Positions 1-12,070 are shown, numbered from the stretch's first letter. The stretch is 38,582 nucleotides of DNA from Lichtheimia corymbifera B2541 (GCA_000697475.1 JNEU01000847.1:1-38582); one strand, 5' to 3'. The notes: a model not told the origin generated them from the letters alone. Made by a program: numbers and translations.

Positions 1-781
1 AAAGTCTCGAAACACGCGCCGAACGAAATGCGTTGTTGCAAGCATAGAGTCACCACGTCTAATAATATGGAGTGTTGCATTAGTAGCTAGCTAACTAATA
101 AACAATGCTGTAGACACGTTTAACAAGTACCTTTTGAAGGACGGCGTTCACCATTGACAGCTGCGGTGTTCGTGTGGAAGGTGCAATGTGAAAGCACGCG
201 TGTTGCTGGGCAACAAGTAACGAGGCAACTGCTGCGGAGCGACAGTGCCATACTGGCATTTGATTGGCCAATTGGTCACTCCCACCCATTTCCATCCAAC
301 TGTTCACCAACACAGAGTGTATCTACTTTGAAGACAATATGACTCTCAATACAAAAATGATATAACATTCAAGTACAATTGTAATATGACTCTTTGTATT
401 TATGGTCGGTAGATAGTTATATGGGGTTGAATGACGCATCCGTGAGGGTGGGCAGGTGATCTCTGTTACAATAAGCTGGGGGATAATGAGCTATGAAACG
501 TCATTGTGTGGATAATAAGACATAAAATCCCTCAAAGCAAAATGACACGGTGGAGCGGATATGAGAAAAGGGGTGATGGGTGATTTGATTGTTAACATTT
601 GAGAGACCGATATGACGTGACACAGCATTGACAAAAAGCCAAACACCCTACATACGCATCAAAGAGGATGAATATAATGAAATCACTCAAAAATGTTTGC
701 TTCTGATGTACTGTGATGATTTCTTATATAAACCCCTACACAGCTAGGTTGATTTATTTTAGATACACCTTTCTTTCGACA
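1..781. other. Intergenic region upstream of the F-box gene
   Basis: No reading frame here has recognisable protein character; the small ORFs on both strands between about 95 and 342 overlap each other antisense and look like chance. Near 259-275 there is a palindromic double CCAAT motif (ATTGGCCAAT followed by TTGG), which could be a promoter element of a gene lying to the left of the window. The stretch 680-781 is the likely leader of the F-box gene. Confidence 0.5.
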
Positions 782-2571
782 ATGGATCCCTTTGGACGTT
801 TTCCATACGAAGTGATGTTGATGATCCTCAACCACCTTAATCCTACTACATTGCGTGCCCTTGAACTGATGGGCATTTCTCGTCTTTGGCGTGACAATAT
901 TCCGCATTGGACTCACAGACCACAGAAGGTGATGCACTTGACTGGTGGTCGCCTTTTCCACGCCTTACCTTTGGTGCATACTGGTCAACAATTGCTTGAC
1001 ATTATCGTCGACCCACCTGATCACCCGTATGCAAGCTTGGAGCTCGAACAAGTGATGATTGCTGTACAACAACTACGTTTACCGACTATGCGCTCCTTAA
1101 GTTGTTATATGCTACCATCCTATACATCGACTACTTACTCATCCACAACGTTCAACTAGCCTTACCCAGCGTACGGGGCAGCCTGCTGCATGCATTAAAT
1201 ACGTTGTGTGAACGAGATAATGCATTCCCTTCAAATGTGACTCATTTGGTGCAGCAATTGACGCTTTTCCCAGTACAAACTGAAGTCAACCTGTTTCGTA
1301 TCATGGTGCATTTTCCTGCATTGATCAGTCTCACGCTGGTATGGCCAGTAGGTCAATCTCAAGCACAATTTGTCGTTCCTGCCAACTATGCACAGCCTCT
1401 CGCACTGGACTCGTTGACTTTCTTGAATATCCAAGGTACACTTCCTTGGGATCATTTTGTCAATTTCGTACAACGTTGCAATCGACTTGCATTTTTGCGT
1501 ATCGGCTGGCCCTACGATGGTGACATGCCTCAATTTTTAGCAATGTGTCCACGACTTCAGTATCTGTGGTTTGACACACGCCATGACCATGTTCCACCGA
1601 CAATTCCAATGGATGCCGTCACTGTTCCACACCCGCAGCAGCATGCTCATGACTGGACCCACCTGAGACAGCTTGTAGCTTTTCATCCCAGTATCGCAAC
1701 ATATCGAGGGATCATTGCCACACTTCAAGCTTATCAGCACGTTTATTTAAACACTGTTCAAATCCGGATTTCACCACGCTGGAGAGAACGTGAAACAGAA
1801 GGTCTACAGCTTTTGGCGATGCAACCATTACCATCACTTTCTGAGCTTGTTTTCGCTGTTCATCCAGTCAGCACGGTCGTCGCCGATCCTCTTTTACACC
1901 ACCATGTGATTTCATTGATGGATGCGGCACCCAATATTCAACGCTTTAGCATTCGGCTCTTGCACCGTGGTAATATGGACAACAGTAGTCTAGCCTTTTT
2001 CCGTGCCAATCCTCTTATTCCAACGCCAATCATGGAAAGAATCATGCACCAGATGCCAAATCTCCGCCACTTGTGCTTACACGCAGCCCATCCAGTTGGA
2101 GACGCCGTGCAGATTTTGAGGCAACTGCGATATCATCAAGTGCCTTTACTATCATTTGATTGGTTAGGCAAAAGCATTGAATCCATTGACCTTTTTGGGG
2201 AATTGGCTATTATGCCACACTTACAATGGGTGGCGCTTGCGACCAAGGAGTGGTCTGGATTCGCTCATGAAGACCTAACCCGGTTCCTTGATCGTTTGGG
2301 AGCCTCCCAAACCATTACTTGGCTGGTCTTGACCCATTGGTCTGGTTTTTATAACGAGAACGTGTTCAACCACATTCCAGTAACCGTACAGCGATTCGAC
2401 TTTTATGATTGCAGGGCAGTCAGTCCGCATGGTCTCGCCGACTGGCTTAATGGTGGTCCAAACCGCCAAAGTTTTGTCAATGATGACTGGATGTATGCTC
2501 GTGGGATCGGGACTCAATTCCCTCCCCCTAGAAGCTTCTTTGTTACACATGAGCCACGCTATGGAACCTAA
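782..2571 (+). CDS. F-box protein with leucine-rich C-terminal region, reading frame broken near 1052-1101
   Basis: The start at 782 opens with a textbook F-box: MDPFGRFPYEVMLMILNHL, continuing to an RLWRDNI segment, roughly residues 5-45. F-box proteins bind Skp1 and present substrates to SCF ubiquitin ligases. The rest is rich in leucine and aromatic residues with irregular LRR-like strands such as CPRLQYLWF and MPNLRHLCLHA, a usual layout for fungal F-box/LRR proteins. The frame from 782 ends at 1159 while the following frame is open from before 1102 to 2571, so the two must be joined. One way is a 50-bp intron at 1052-1101 (GTGATG..TTAAG), giving about 579 residues. The other is a one-base indel around 1080, because coding-like helical sequence is visible in both frames right up to that point. 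The substrate is unknown. The gene converges on the glutaredoxin gene. Confidence 0.75.
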
Positions 2572-3045
2572 CAACAATAAAGCTATCATTAGCACGATAT
2601 TATTATGCATGGAACAATCAGCTCTGTAGTGTACGATGGGTTCAGTGCAATAGAAAGTATAAGAATAGTGATTATCCAACTAATGGTTGCTGTGCATAGA
2701 AAAGTCAAGCTACAAATATAGCAAATCCAAATGATGACCGTGCTATATATTATCAGTGAAAGGGATAAGTTTTGGGAGAGGATCTCGTTCTCATGATTAT
2801 ATAACTTTAGTGTTTATGCATGACTGCTTGTGCAGGTACAACGATCTTTAAAAACCATTTCAAGCATCAAAATGATATTGATGGTTCTCAAAGTCTTATG
2901 CAGTGATGAGATGCCTACAACCTTTGTCTCCATTTAAAGTACCCTTCCAATCCATCCACCCGCCCCATAGTATCCATTAGCATCAAGTTGAAGGAATCAA
3001 TTTCATTGTTTGTAACACAATTGTAATAGGATGGAATAAAACGAT
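2572..3045. other. Convergent intergenic region between the F-box and GRX5 genes
   Basis: This 474-bp AT-rich spacer should hold the two 3' untranslated regions and terminators of the converging genes. AATAAA-like strings occur near 2576-2581 (plus strand). I see no ORF or RNA gene in it. Confidence 0.5.
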
Positions 3046-3756
3046 CTATTGCTTGTCATCCACGATTTCTTCAGGGACGATGCCTTCCTTGATCAACATG
3101 TCTTCCAAATCACCGGATTGATGCATATTGAGCAAAATGTCACAGCCACCAACAAACTCGCCCTTGATGTAGACTTGGGGAATAGTGGGCCATTCCGAGT
3201 ATTCCTTGATACCTTGACGCAAATCAGGATCCTCCAAAACATTGAAAGCTTGAACCTTGTCAAAGTCCACACCTTGCACTTGCATGATCTGAACGGCCGC
3301 CCGGCTGAAACCACACTATAGATTTCAATCATCCTTTAAATATTCATCCATGTGGTTCATTGTTGTTGAGACTTACCATGGGTTGCTCAGGAGTACCCTT
3401 CATGAACAAAACAATGTCCTTGGACTTGACATCCTGCATACAAACAAAGAATGAATGAATAGGGTGATTGTGTATGATCAATCGAGCTTCGTTCTTACCT
3501 GGTCAAGCTTCTTGCGCAAATCATCCGAGAGCCAGCGAGCCCACATGGGAGCATTGGCACGAGCATTGATGGTAGGACGCAAAAGAGAGGACTATTCATA
3601 GAAAACGAGTGTTACTGAAGGGCCCTGACTAATCGATGTTCGATCGTTCCATGAAGGTTTCCAATGTTCGATCATGGCTACACTTCAAGTGCATTCGAGT
3701 TGAATGAAGGAAAAAAAGGGACTTACGGTACGAGTGGCTGCACGGAAAAAGTTCAT
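3046..3756 (-). CDS. GRX5: Mitochondrial monothiol glutaredoxin (Grx5 type)
   Basis: Four exons join in phase 0: 3756-3727, 3591-3499, 3433-3377 and 3315-3046, with introns of 135, 65 and 61 bp and GTAAGT/GTAAGA-type or similar donors. The product is 149 residues. The first 35 or so residues are rich in Arg, Ala and Ser and lack acidic residues, as in a mitochondrial presequence ([10 protein letters not shown] start). The glutaredoxin fold follows with KGTPEQPM, then the monothiol active site CGFS at about 61-64, then WPTIPQ and GGCDIL for glutathione binding. The CGFS cysteine ends up next to an exon junction. Grx5 proteins carry a glutathione-bound [2Fe-2S] cluster and hand it from the Isu scaffold to target proteins in the mitochondrial matrix. 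The gene shares a short upstream region with the mitochondrial seryl-tRNA synthetase. Confidence 0.95.
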
Positions 3757-3943
3757 TGTGTATGTGTGTGTAGTCAATGAAAGAGAGAGAGTGGTATGAT
3801 AATGATAGACTCAGAATGGGACTTTAGCTTTTTGACGGAGCGTGGAAAGCCCCGGCGGTTGACAATCAATGCCAGATACCGCTTTCATTCATTCTCTTTT
3901 TCTTTATCGAATATACACAAGCGACCCTCTCTCAAAAAAGACC
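3757..3943. promoter_or_regulatory. Shared divergent promoter of GRX5 and the seryl-tRNA synthetase
   Basis: Only 187 bp separate the two start codons, so both promoters must lie here or run into the opposite gene's leader. On the minus side the GRX5 leader is CT-rich (GA-rich on the plus strand at 3777-3792). On the plus side a pyrimidine-rich stretch (3887-3905) precedes the synthetase start. Both products are inferred to be mitochondrial, so co-regulation is plausible but not shown. Confidence 0.5.
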
Positions 3944-5557
3944 ATGCTTTCTCGCTCCATATCTTGTCGTTGTACACCTTTATTACGGCGAGCTACACGG
4001 TTGCCATTGACTACATTACAACACCATGTCACTCGACGACACGAATCGACCACAGCTGCCGTTGCGATCGAAGAAGACATTCACCGGATCCCTCCACAAC
4101 TGGACTATAAGCGACTTGTAGAAAACGCCGAGGTTATCAAGCGTAATATGCAACTGCGTAAATATGATCATGATCACGTGGACAAGGTGTGTGCATTGTA
4201 TGGAGAGCGAGAGCAACTGGAGCGAGAGCAAGAACAAGTTGTACAAGAACGCGACGCTACCAATCGATTGATTCGATCTGCCAAGTCCAAAGAAGAACGC
4301 CAAACGCACATTGCTCAGGGCAAAAAGTACAAGGAACAGCTCAAAAGGCTTGCAGAGAGATTGGCCATGGTGGAAGAAGATTTATGCACGAATGCGCTAT
4401 TGGTACCGAATGATACGCATCCTGATGTGCCAGTGGGAAGTGAAGACAAGGCCAAATTGATCAAGATGGTGGGGACACCTGTCAACAAGCCGGATGATCA
4501 TCTTACCGTAGCTGAACGATTGGGCATGGTGGATTTTGCACAAGCATCCAAAGTGAGCGGATCCAAATTCTATTACTTGACGCAGGGTGGTGCATGGCTT
4601 GAAATGGCGCTTATCCAATTTGCTATGCACAAGGCGACCGAACGTGGATTTGCACCTGTCATCACACCTGATATTGTTCGTACCTCGGTGGCCTATGGTT
4701 GTGGATTCCAACCACGCAAATCAGAAGCATCCCAGATTTATGATGTCAGCACTGCCAGCACTGTCAATACCACTGCACCCAAATTATGTCTTACTGGCAC
4801 AGCAGAAATCCCACTCGCTGGCTTGTTTGCCCAAAAGATGCTCAAGGAAGAAGAGTTACCACAACGCGTCGTTGGTTTTGGTCGTGCGTTCCGAGCCGAA
4901 GCAGGTCATGGATCAGCTGAAGAACGTGGTCTTTATCGTGTACACCAGTTTTCTAAGGTGGAATTATTTGCTGTCACCACGCCACAACAAAGCAACGATG
5001 TGCTCGAAGAATTGAGGAGTCTACAAGAAGATATCTTTACGGATCTGGGATTGTGTTTCCGGTAAATCAAGGAAAAGAGGAGTGTGATAGTGATAGTGAG
5101 AGCTCATTTGTGGTTATGCTATGTAGTGTGTTGGATATGCCCACTGAAGAATTAGGAGCAAGTGCTTATCGTAAATACGACATGGAAGCATGGTTACCCG
5201 GTCGAAGGGCATGGGGCGAGGTAAGATGGATCCTGTGTTTCTATAGTAACTATGGCTTCTAACCCTTGATTATAGATCTCTTCCACATCCAATTGCACTG
5301 ATTATCAAACGCGACGATTGGACGTCCGGTATCTGTCATCTGATTTCAAGGAGCAAGTAGGACCTAAGGACGTGCGTGTTCCATGGCACATTAAAGAAAA
5401 ATGGGTGCATTTCTGTCACACTTTGAACGGCACAGCTATTGCAGTACCTCGTGTCATGATCGCTATTCTCGAGACATTCCAACAACCTGATGGCCGAGTA
5501 GAGATACCCGAGGTTTTACGTAAATGGATTCCTGGTCAACCCACGCATTTATCATAG
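3944..5557 (+). CDS. Seryl-tRNA synthetase, mitochondrial type
   Basis: Exons 3944-5061, 5127-5220 and 5276-5557 (introns of 65 and 55 bp) give 497 residues. I chose the ATG at 3944 over the in-frame one at 3869 because it opens a basic, Ser/Arg-rich presequence ([20 protein letters not shown]) typical of mitochondrial import. A long charged coiled-coil arm lies at about 65-145; it grips the long variable arm of tRNA-Ser. The class II core follows: [10 protein letters not shown] (about 293-302), motif 2 with [14 protein letters not shown] and RGLYRVHQF (about 308-345), and motif 3 split over two introns ([32 protein letters not shown]). The enzyme charges tRNA-Ser with serine using ATP. A separate cytosolic enzyme is expected elsewhere in the genome. 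Confidence 0.93.
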
Positions 5558-5695
5558 ATCAAAACATTCATCATCATCCCCCTCTCTTCCCACCTCACAC
5601 TTTGTTATCCAACCCTTCTCTGCAAAAGTATATATAAAAAGTGTATAATTGGCAAAAGAAACTCGGTATACATGGTATTATTGTTGAATGCTTAT

Positions 5696-8326
5696 TTAAC
5701 AACATGTAAAATAAGGAGTGCGGCTCTTGACGACTTCAATGGTTTCCATAATAAGAGTTACTCGTTTGCGTGGATTATCATGATCATCATCATCACTGGA
5801 GGAATCTTCTTCTTCGCCATCGCTTCCAACATGTCGTTTCCCCAAGCGAAGATTACGCATGATGCGTCGCCTCCTTCGACGACCAATATCCAGTGATACA
5901 CGACCCCATCCTCGATTCTTTCTTGGAGTTGGTTGAATAGGACGATATCCGTTATGCTGGCGTTGTTGTTGTGCATCTTCATCATCTTCATCATCGTCAT
6001 CGTCATCGGCTGTATGTTGCTGTGGACGATGCATACTTAAATCAAAGGAAGTGGATCGCTTGGTTCGTAACCTCCTTGCTGGTTGTGGTGGATGATGTGG
6101 TCTTGGAGAACGATAAGGACGCTGTTCGGCTGCTGTTGTATTCCCTGGTTGTTTGTTGCTTCGTTGCTTGATCAAATGTTCATCGTATTCAATAAGGATT
6201 TCTTCTTGGTTCACCACGACACGTTCAGTGGAGACAAGGTCCAAAGGTGAAGCATTAGGATCTGAGAGTGCACGTACAATGTTGAAACCTTGGCCCTTGA
6301 GAACAGCCATTTGACGTTGAAACATGTGCTCATCAAAGTCTGAGTCAAGCTGAAACATTTCATGCAGCTCACGTACAGTGTCACGCCACCAAACTGGATC
6401 CGATAACACCTTTAGAAATTGACGTCTTGTTGTAGCTGAAAAAGGACGTGATACCAGTGCATCAGGTAATGCCAACCATCCATAAGGATAAGATCGCCAC
6501 TCATCAGGGTGTTTGAATGGGAATGCCAATCCATTGTCGATGGCTGCAATTTGAATATATCCACGTGCTGCTGTATCTGTCAGGGTTGCATTGCTGCCAT
6601 TTGTCGGGCTACTGCTTCCACTTGAGCTACCACCCTCGCAGTACTTGATCATCCAATTATCCAATCCTCTATCTATACACCCTTTATCAGTATTTATGAA
6701 GCACAAAGAGTGATATTGTTAATTTACCTGTATTACGGATAAGATAATCAAGAACCACAAGTTGTTCGAATTCAAGCTTGAATTGATCCTGCAAATGACG
6801 CGTCCATCGAAAAGGTCGTTGTTTACTGGGTATGGGTGATTGTCGTTGACGGGTATCCAAATGATCCTCACTCATCTCAGGTACTCGAGGATATCCATGG
6901 TGTGGGTGTGGGTGTTGATCAATGACATCATCCTCTTGATTCTCCTCTTCTTCCTCTTCCTCTTCTTGTTGTTGCCCTAGACATCCACCCCATACTGAAC
7001 TTCCACGACTGACAAAGGAGGATGAAGTATATGGATCTGAAGGAAAGGGATATTCTCGTAGGAAAACATTGGCGTCTTTAAATCCATCAAGGAAGCATTG
7101 AAAACTGCCAATCTTGGGTGGAAGACCAACCACAGATGCTGAACGTCGATCGAGATAATCATAATGGAAGGAAGGTGATGCAAGATGAACAACGCCTGTA
7201 TGAGGCACAATACGAGTCCCAATACGACGATCGATGGTTGAAGATGCTGCTTCTGAGATATAACCGAGATTGGGGATAAGGCAACTTCGACCAAAGCAAC
7301 ATGGGAATAAATGACGATGGATCCACTTTGTCCATTTGGGATTCAATCTTCCATAAGGTTCTTCATTCTTTGGTTTGAAAACACCCACTGTTTTTCCTCG
7401 ACCATTGCGACAAAAGTAAGATCCACTTGATCCTTGACTAATGCGTGTAGGTTGAATATCCTCTTGAATGGCTGATCGTACTGATTCAACAATGGTGGAG
7501 AACTCATTTTTGCTGACAGGGATATCCTATCGAGTAAAATAAGATCCTATGTTTGCATGATTGTTGTTGTCCTATTTACCTTGGGAGCTTGTTGCACAGC
7601 ATGAGTATCATGCATCGACGGAATGTATCCGGGAGTATTTTCCTCAGAAGCTGGGTCCCATTTGACAAACACGGATGTCGATAATGGATCAGTGGGCATC
7701 AGCATTTTATCAAAAGCGAGTGTATGTTGATCACGTGTTGCTGTATCATTATCATCATCCAAGCTACCACGTCGAGTACTCTTTTTCCCCACCATACGAC
7801 GACGGCCTCGAAATCGACGACGACGTACAATGGTCCATCCTCGTTTGGGCAATTCCTTGAGTAAAGGATCCGCTTGACCTGGCATATCTCCTTGCTGAAT
7901 ATCTGCCATAATCACACTCGGTAATGATGCAAAGGACGCCTCATTGGCTGTTTTGCGTCGAAAGGGCAACTTGCTTTGGATAAACTGTCGCGTGGCTGTT
8001 GGTAACTCGGCTGCTCGTTTGGCTGAAAACGATGCTCGTTGCGTAAACGTGTTGCCACTGGCACTCCCACCGGCTTGTTCTTGCTGCTGCTGCTCATCTT
8101 GAAGATCATGCGTTGCTTCGTCTGGTAGTGATTGTCCTTTTGGAAGTATGGGTACAGTCGTTGTGTGGTAATTGCTGGAGACAAGGATAGAGTTGGGATG
8201 GCGAGCAATACAAGTATGAGCGATCAGATCGTCATAGTCATCGTCCAAATCGTCTTGTTGTTGTAAACGGGTATATGCTCCATGCCCAGGTGACGGTGCA
8301 CTTGGGTGCCTTACACGAGCAAACAT
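5696..8326 (-). CDS. LSB6: Type II phosphatidylinositol 4-kinase (Lsb6/PI4K2 family)
   Basis: Exons 8326-7580, 7526-6728 and 6672-5696 (introns of 53 and 55 bp) give 840 residues. This is longer than yeast Lsb6 because of a disordered N-terminal region of about 280 residues and a long tail. Kinase features in order are a glycine/serine loop (SQGSSGSYFCRNG), KPKNEEPYG, the cysteine-rich FPCCFGRSC segment where palmitoylated cysteines sit in the family, the catalytic LVVLDYLIRNTDRGLDNW assembled across the second intron, and the metal-binding IAAIDNGLAFP. The enzyme makes PI4P on endosomal, vacuolar and Golgi membranes. The C-terminal extension has an Asp/Glu run, then an Arg-rich patch, and the protein ends in Cys-Cys. 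The gene converges on the seryl-tRNA synthetase with 138 bp between stop codons. Confidence 0.92.
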
Positions 8327-8762
8327 ACTATTACTGCTGCTGTGGTTGTGGTTGTTGACGTCGGTATACTTTTGAAAAAGAAAATGATAAACAAGAATGT
8401 CTTGTGTGCTGGCAAGGAAAATGGTGATGATGCTGATGCAGCAAATAGGAAATCAGGGGGAATTCATATTTGGGGGTGGGATTGGGACTCACACATCACA
8501 CATGTATCCATGCTATACTACTCCTTGAACTTGATTCCACCAATCGTTTGTCACCTATGCTACACGCCTGTGTATGGAAATGTCACGCTTATTGCCCCAT
8601 CATGATAATCACACGATTCTACAATGTCAGTTTGTTACAATTTGCTTTTATTGCCTTATGCTAAATTATACATTTGTTGACTATTCTCCATTATGCCATT
8701 CTACACCACCATCCATCGACAATCGCACTAGATATCACAATAATTAGTACACTCAAGTATGT
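8327..8762. other. Spacer between PI4K and VTC4, possibly holding the VTC4 last exon
   Basis: Both neighbours run leftwards, so this stretch holds the PI4K promoter and the VTC4 3' end. On the minus strand there is a good candidate intron, 8788-8728, with a GTAAGTAT donor, a TACTAAT branch-point-like string and a CTAG acceptor. If spliced it would move the VTC4 stop codon to 8702-8704. Otherwise no gene is visible. Confidence 0.5.
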
Positions 8763-11028
8763 CTACTCCAACCCAAATGTATACTTACAATAAAAATTGA
8801 TGGTAACGGCAAGGACCATAAACCCAGTAAGCACTGCTGGACCATACTTATCCGAGTATTCACCAGTTTCATTCTTGGTAACACGATTGGCACGATCATG
8901 GTAGTTGTAAAGAGCGTACACCATGACTCCCATAGAAAGGAACGTGAACATGCCTGCCGAGACGCGACCAATGTTATCTGAAAAGTTGAGGAGACCTACA
9001 GCAAGACCACCGAGTAATAATGTGAATTGCAGCCATGCCAGAAAAGTGCGTTCGTTGGCGAAGAATGTCTTGACAGGTGGAGGTTTTGCAGTGGCAGCGG
9101 CTCGTCGTGCTGTGCCTGTAGGTTTACGCCGAAATGTTGTCTTGCTCTTTTTGAACAATTTCTGTAATCCAGCAGGTGAGAGTTGCTTGAGGAACTTTTG
9201 TGTACGAGAGGATGCTGTATGTTCAGGGTCTTCACGCCAATCTTGACCTGATGATGAAAGCATGGGTGTTGTCTCTGTCGCTTCAGCAATCATCCGAATT
9301 TGCATATGATCCTCATCACCGCTATGACCGGATGCTGAACTGCTACCCGCTGTATCGGCAGGGCTCAATACACCAAACTTGCGCACACGTGGCTTGCGAA
9401 TATCAATATCCATCTGTGGCAACCAAAAAGGCAACACGTTGATCTTGTCTTCCAGCAAGGTAGCGCATCCATGAATAAACTTTGAAAACTTGGGCACAGA
9501 TTCGACCAAATGTGAATTCACCAAGTCCACCACCCATTGAGGAGGTTCTTGACCCACGTGTGTTTGCAACTTGACTTCCAAAATGGCATAGGGGAATCGA
9601 CAAATGTCCGAGTCAGGCAATTGCTTAAAGGGATAATCCACGCCAATATCCGTACGTCGCCAGTTGTTGCCTGATCGCGTACGACCCATATTATCCTCAC
9701 GCACCAATGATAATTCTGTATCCAAACTAATACGCACACGTGCATCGCCAGGCAATTGGAAAGCTGTGCGGTTGTAGAATGTTCTCATCATGGGATGCAA
9801 TCGCTTTGTCAACACGGTGTATTGCACTTCTTGAGCAAGCTGTTCCATTTCATCAATATCCTTTTTTGATAATCTTCCTTGTTCACGTTGCTTGGCAAAG
9901 AGCTCATCGGTGGTGTATTCGCCTCTCAGGAATGAATTCAAGTACTTTTCCTTGATGGGGAAACGTGCTTTGACTGATTTTTCACCCGTCCAATCTTCAC
10001 GATGTGTCTTGCGTTCCACAAAGATTGTATTGGAGTCCATACCACCGTACCATCGCATACGAATCGCTTCGGCACCTTCCGTCTTTTCCAATCGTCCCAT
10101 GTATAAATCGAAATCGTCATTGTCATAGTAGATACTGGTGATGGCTGAATCCTGTGGCTCGAATTCCTTGTTGGGGTTGAACACCAATACCGGCAAGTGT
10201 TTGAGAATGATCAACTTGAGCTCCGTGATGTTGTCTGGATGGACCCTGAAACACTTGACTTGTCACGCCACATGTATCAACAACAAAAACAACAACAGCC
10301 TTCAAACTTACCAGTATTTAGTTGTATTGCGTACAAATGCTGATTGTTTGCCACCAGCTGCTGAATCTCCTCGACGTTCTTGACCACGAGTACGTACACG
10401 ATCATACAAGGTGGATATACGCACAATCAATGCATCATAATTCTCCTTGTAAAAGGGCTTGGCATTGAGACGCACATTGAACATGGGCTTGAGTTTCCAT
10501 TTGGTCACTTTCTAAAGTAGAAATGGACATTTATAGTTTAGTACCGAATCATGGTGGATGTTGTGTGTATTCTTACATCATGCTTCTTGATGATCTTGAG
10601 AAAACCGGTATAATTGAGACGAGTAAATTTGGCCAGATCATGGACATCAGCAATAATATGACCAAGCTCGATTTCTGATGCAGTAAATTCATCCTCTTCA
10701 GGAGCTTCCTTGCCACAGAGTTCATCCACTTCACGTGCCTCTTCTTCGATGCGTCGATTGATTTCTCCAAGCTTGACACGTTGGAAGCTGTACACCTTAT
10801 CAAGCTCCTTCTCCAGTCGTTCGACAAATCGAGACTCGTTTTCTTCGGTCCACTCTTGGTCACCACGAGACTCCTTTTTCAGAAATGCCTTGAGATCATC
10901 GTATGCTTTGTAAATGGCCATGTCAGAAGGCTCTCCATTGTATAATAAAAATAGTCCGTTATCTTACCAAGATAGTAATAAGTCCATTCAGGGTATAATG
11001 AGGTGCGTAATGTCTGCCCAAACTTCAT
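8763..11028 (-). CDS. VTC4: Vacuolar transporter chaperone 4, polyphosphate polymerase
   Basis: Exons 11028-10968, 10905-10577, 10511-10312 and 10245-8763 give 690 residues, close to yeast Vtc4. The N-terminal SPX domain begins [11 protein letters not shown] and carries [16 protein letters not shown] plus the lysine cluster in [14 protein letters not shown] that senses inositol pyrophosphates. The central tunnel domain is strongly Vtc4-like: [73 protein letters not shown] and AILEVKLQT supply the basic and acidic residues that bind nucleotide, metal and polyphosphate. Three C-terminal membrane segments (DUF202) anchor it. The complex makes polyphosphate from ATP and moves it into the vacuole. 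The C-terminal codons are uncertain: the last 26 bp overlap a candidate terminal intron, and splicing would replace the final KYTFGLE by DCRWMVV. Confidence 0.95.
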
Positions 11029-12070
11029 GACGAGGGGCTTGTTGTGCGTGTGGGTGAGTGAGAGTGAGAGAGAGAGAAAGGAAGAAAAGAAAAAGAGAAG
11101 AAAAAGAGTATTCTATTTTGGCTTCCCGAGAAAAGACCTATATGTGGTATATGCAACAAGATCCTCTACTCCCTCTCCCCCAAAAAATTACATGACAATC
11201 ATTATATAACAATGGACTCATTCTTGATCCATTCTTGATCCGTTGTTCAACAAGTAGCAAGGTGATCGCGATCGTTCTCCCTTCCTACTTCACCTCTCAA
11301 ACGACGCGTTTTACATTTCAACTCTTATTGACTTTTTTTATTTACTTGTCCATCCCTTACAACAAAAACCTTGTCCTACAACAGGAGCAATGGCACACAA
11401 AGTGTCACATCGATTCGTTTGACCTTTTTTACAATAACCATTCCATGATCCAATCTCCAACTGTGAATCCAGAGACCGAAGGGTTAAAGGCCTATAAGGA
11501 TTCAGCGTGTGAGAGCACGTGCCTTAGCGATTGGATGCATAAGCCAGCTTTCTCAAACCGCGACAGGTGGCACAAAGAAAGAGATGCATGTATTGGACTG
11601 AGTTCATCATTGGCAATCACTGCATCTTCGCAACACACACACCCCAACCCACCCTCGGATCTTTTGCTTGCATCCTGCTTCTTTTTCTTGTGATAAATTA
11701 CCTTGTTGCTGTTAATCACGTATCTATTATACAGGGATTCGCATCCTTTTTTTCCGTCGGCGACCCAAAATGTGGGTGTTGTGCTGATGCATAGATGTCA
11801 ATGGCGGAGGATCATTCAAATTTGGATGTTTACATTCACTATTCATCACAATCCTCATTTATCATCTTGGATGTCTACATTCAATTTATCATAATATAGG
11901 GTGGGTGAGGTCTTTATCTACGAAACGAAAAATGGTATATAGTATAATAGGTACGAAAGAAACGTTGCTGTGTATGGATGGTGCATAAGATATAATTTAT
12001 GAATGAGAATGTCAAAAGTATGCAAGCATGGGTATGATGAAATATGAAAGGACAATGTTAATGATGTTTT
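11029..12070. other. Region between VTC4 start and the Stc1-domain gene end; VTC4 promoter
   Basis: The VTC4 leader is strongly CT-rich on the minus strand (GA-rich at 11057-11110), as for most genes in this window. A CACGTG E-box lies at 11516-11521, about 490 bp upstream of the VTC4 start. In yeast this motif is the core site of Pho4, which induces VTC genes during phosphate starvation; its role here is inference. TATATAA-like strings occur near 11204 and 11938. No ORF between 11200 and 12070 shows family resemblance. Confidence 0.5.
11516..11521. promoter_or_regulatory. CACGTG E-box upstream of VTC4
   Basis: A perfect palindromic CACGTG lies about 490 bp upstream of the VTC4 start codon. 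Ascomycete phosphate-response factors of the Pho4/NUC-1 type bind this core. The hexamer occurs more than ten times in the window, often inside genes, so the match alone is weak evidence. Confidence 0.25.

Noticed and set aside
95..342. Two overlapping small ORFs at the left edge
   Set aside because: They lie antisense to each other with no conserved motif and no sign of splicing to further exons.
1064..1101. 38-bp intron in the F-box gene
   Set aside because: It would restore the frame, but it is shorter than every other intron in this window (54 bp or more); the 50-bp alternative or an indel is more likely.
4016..4309. Antisense ORF over the seryl-tRNA synthetase coiled coil
   Set aside because: It is the leucine/phenylalanine-rich antisense shadow of a charged coiled coil.
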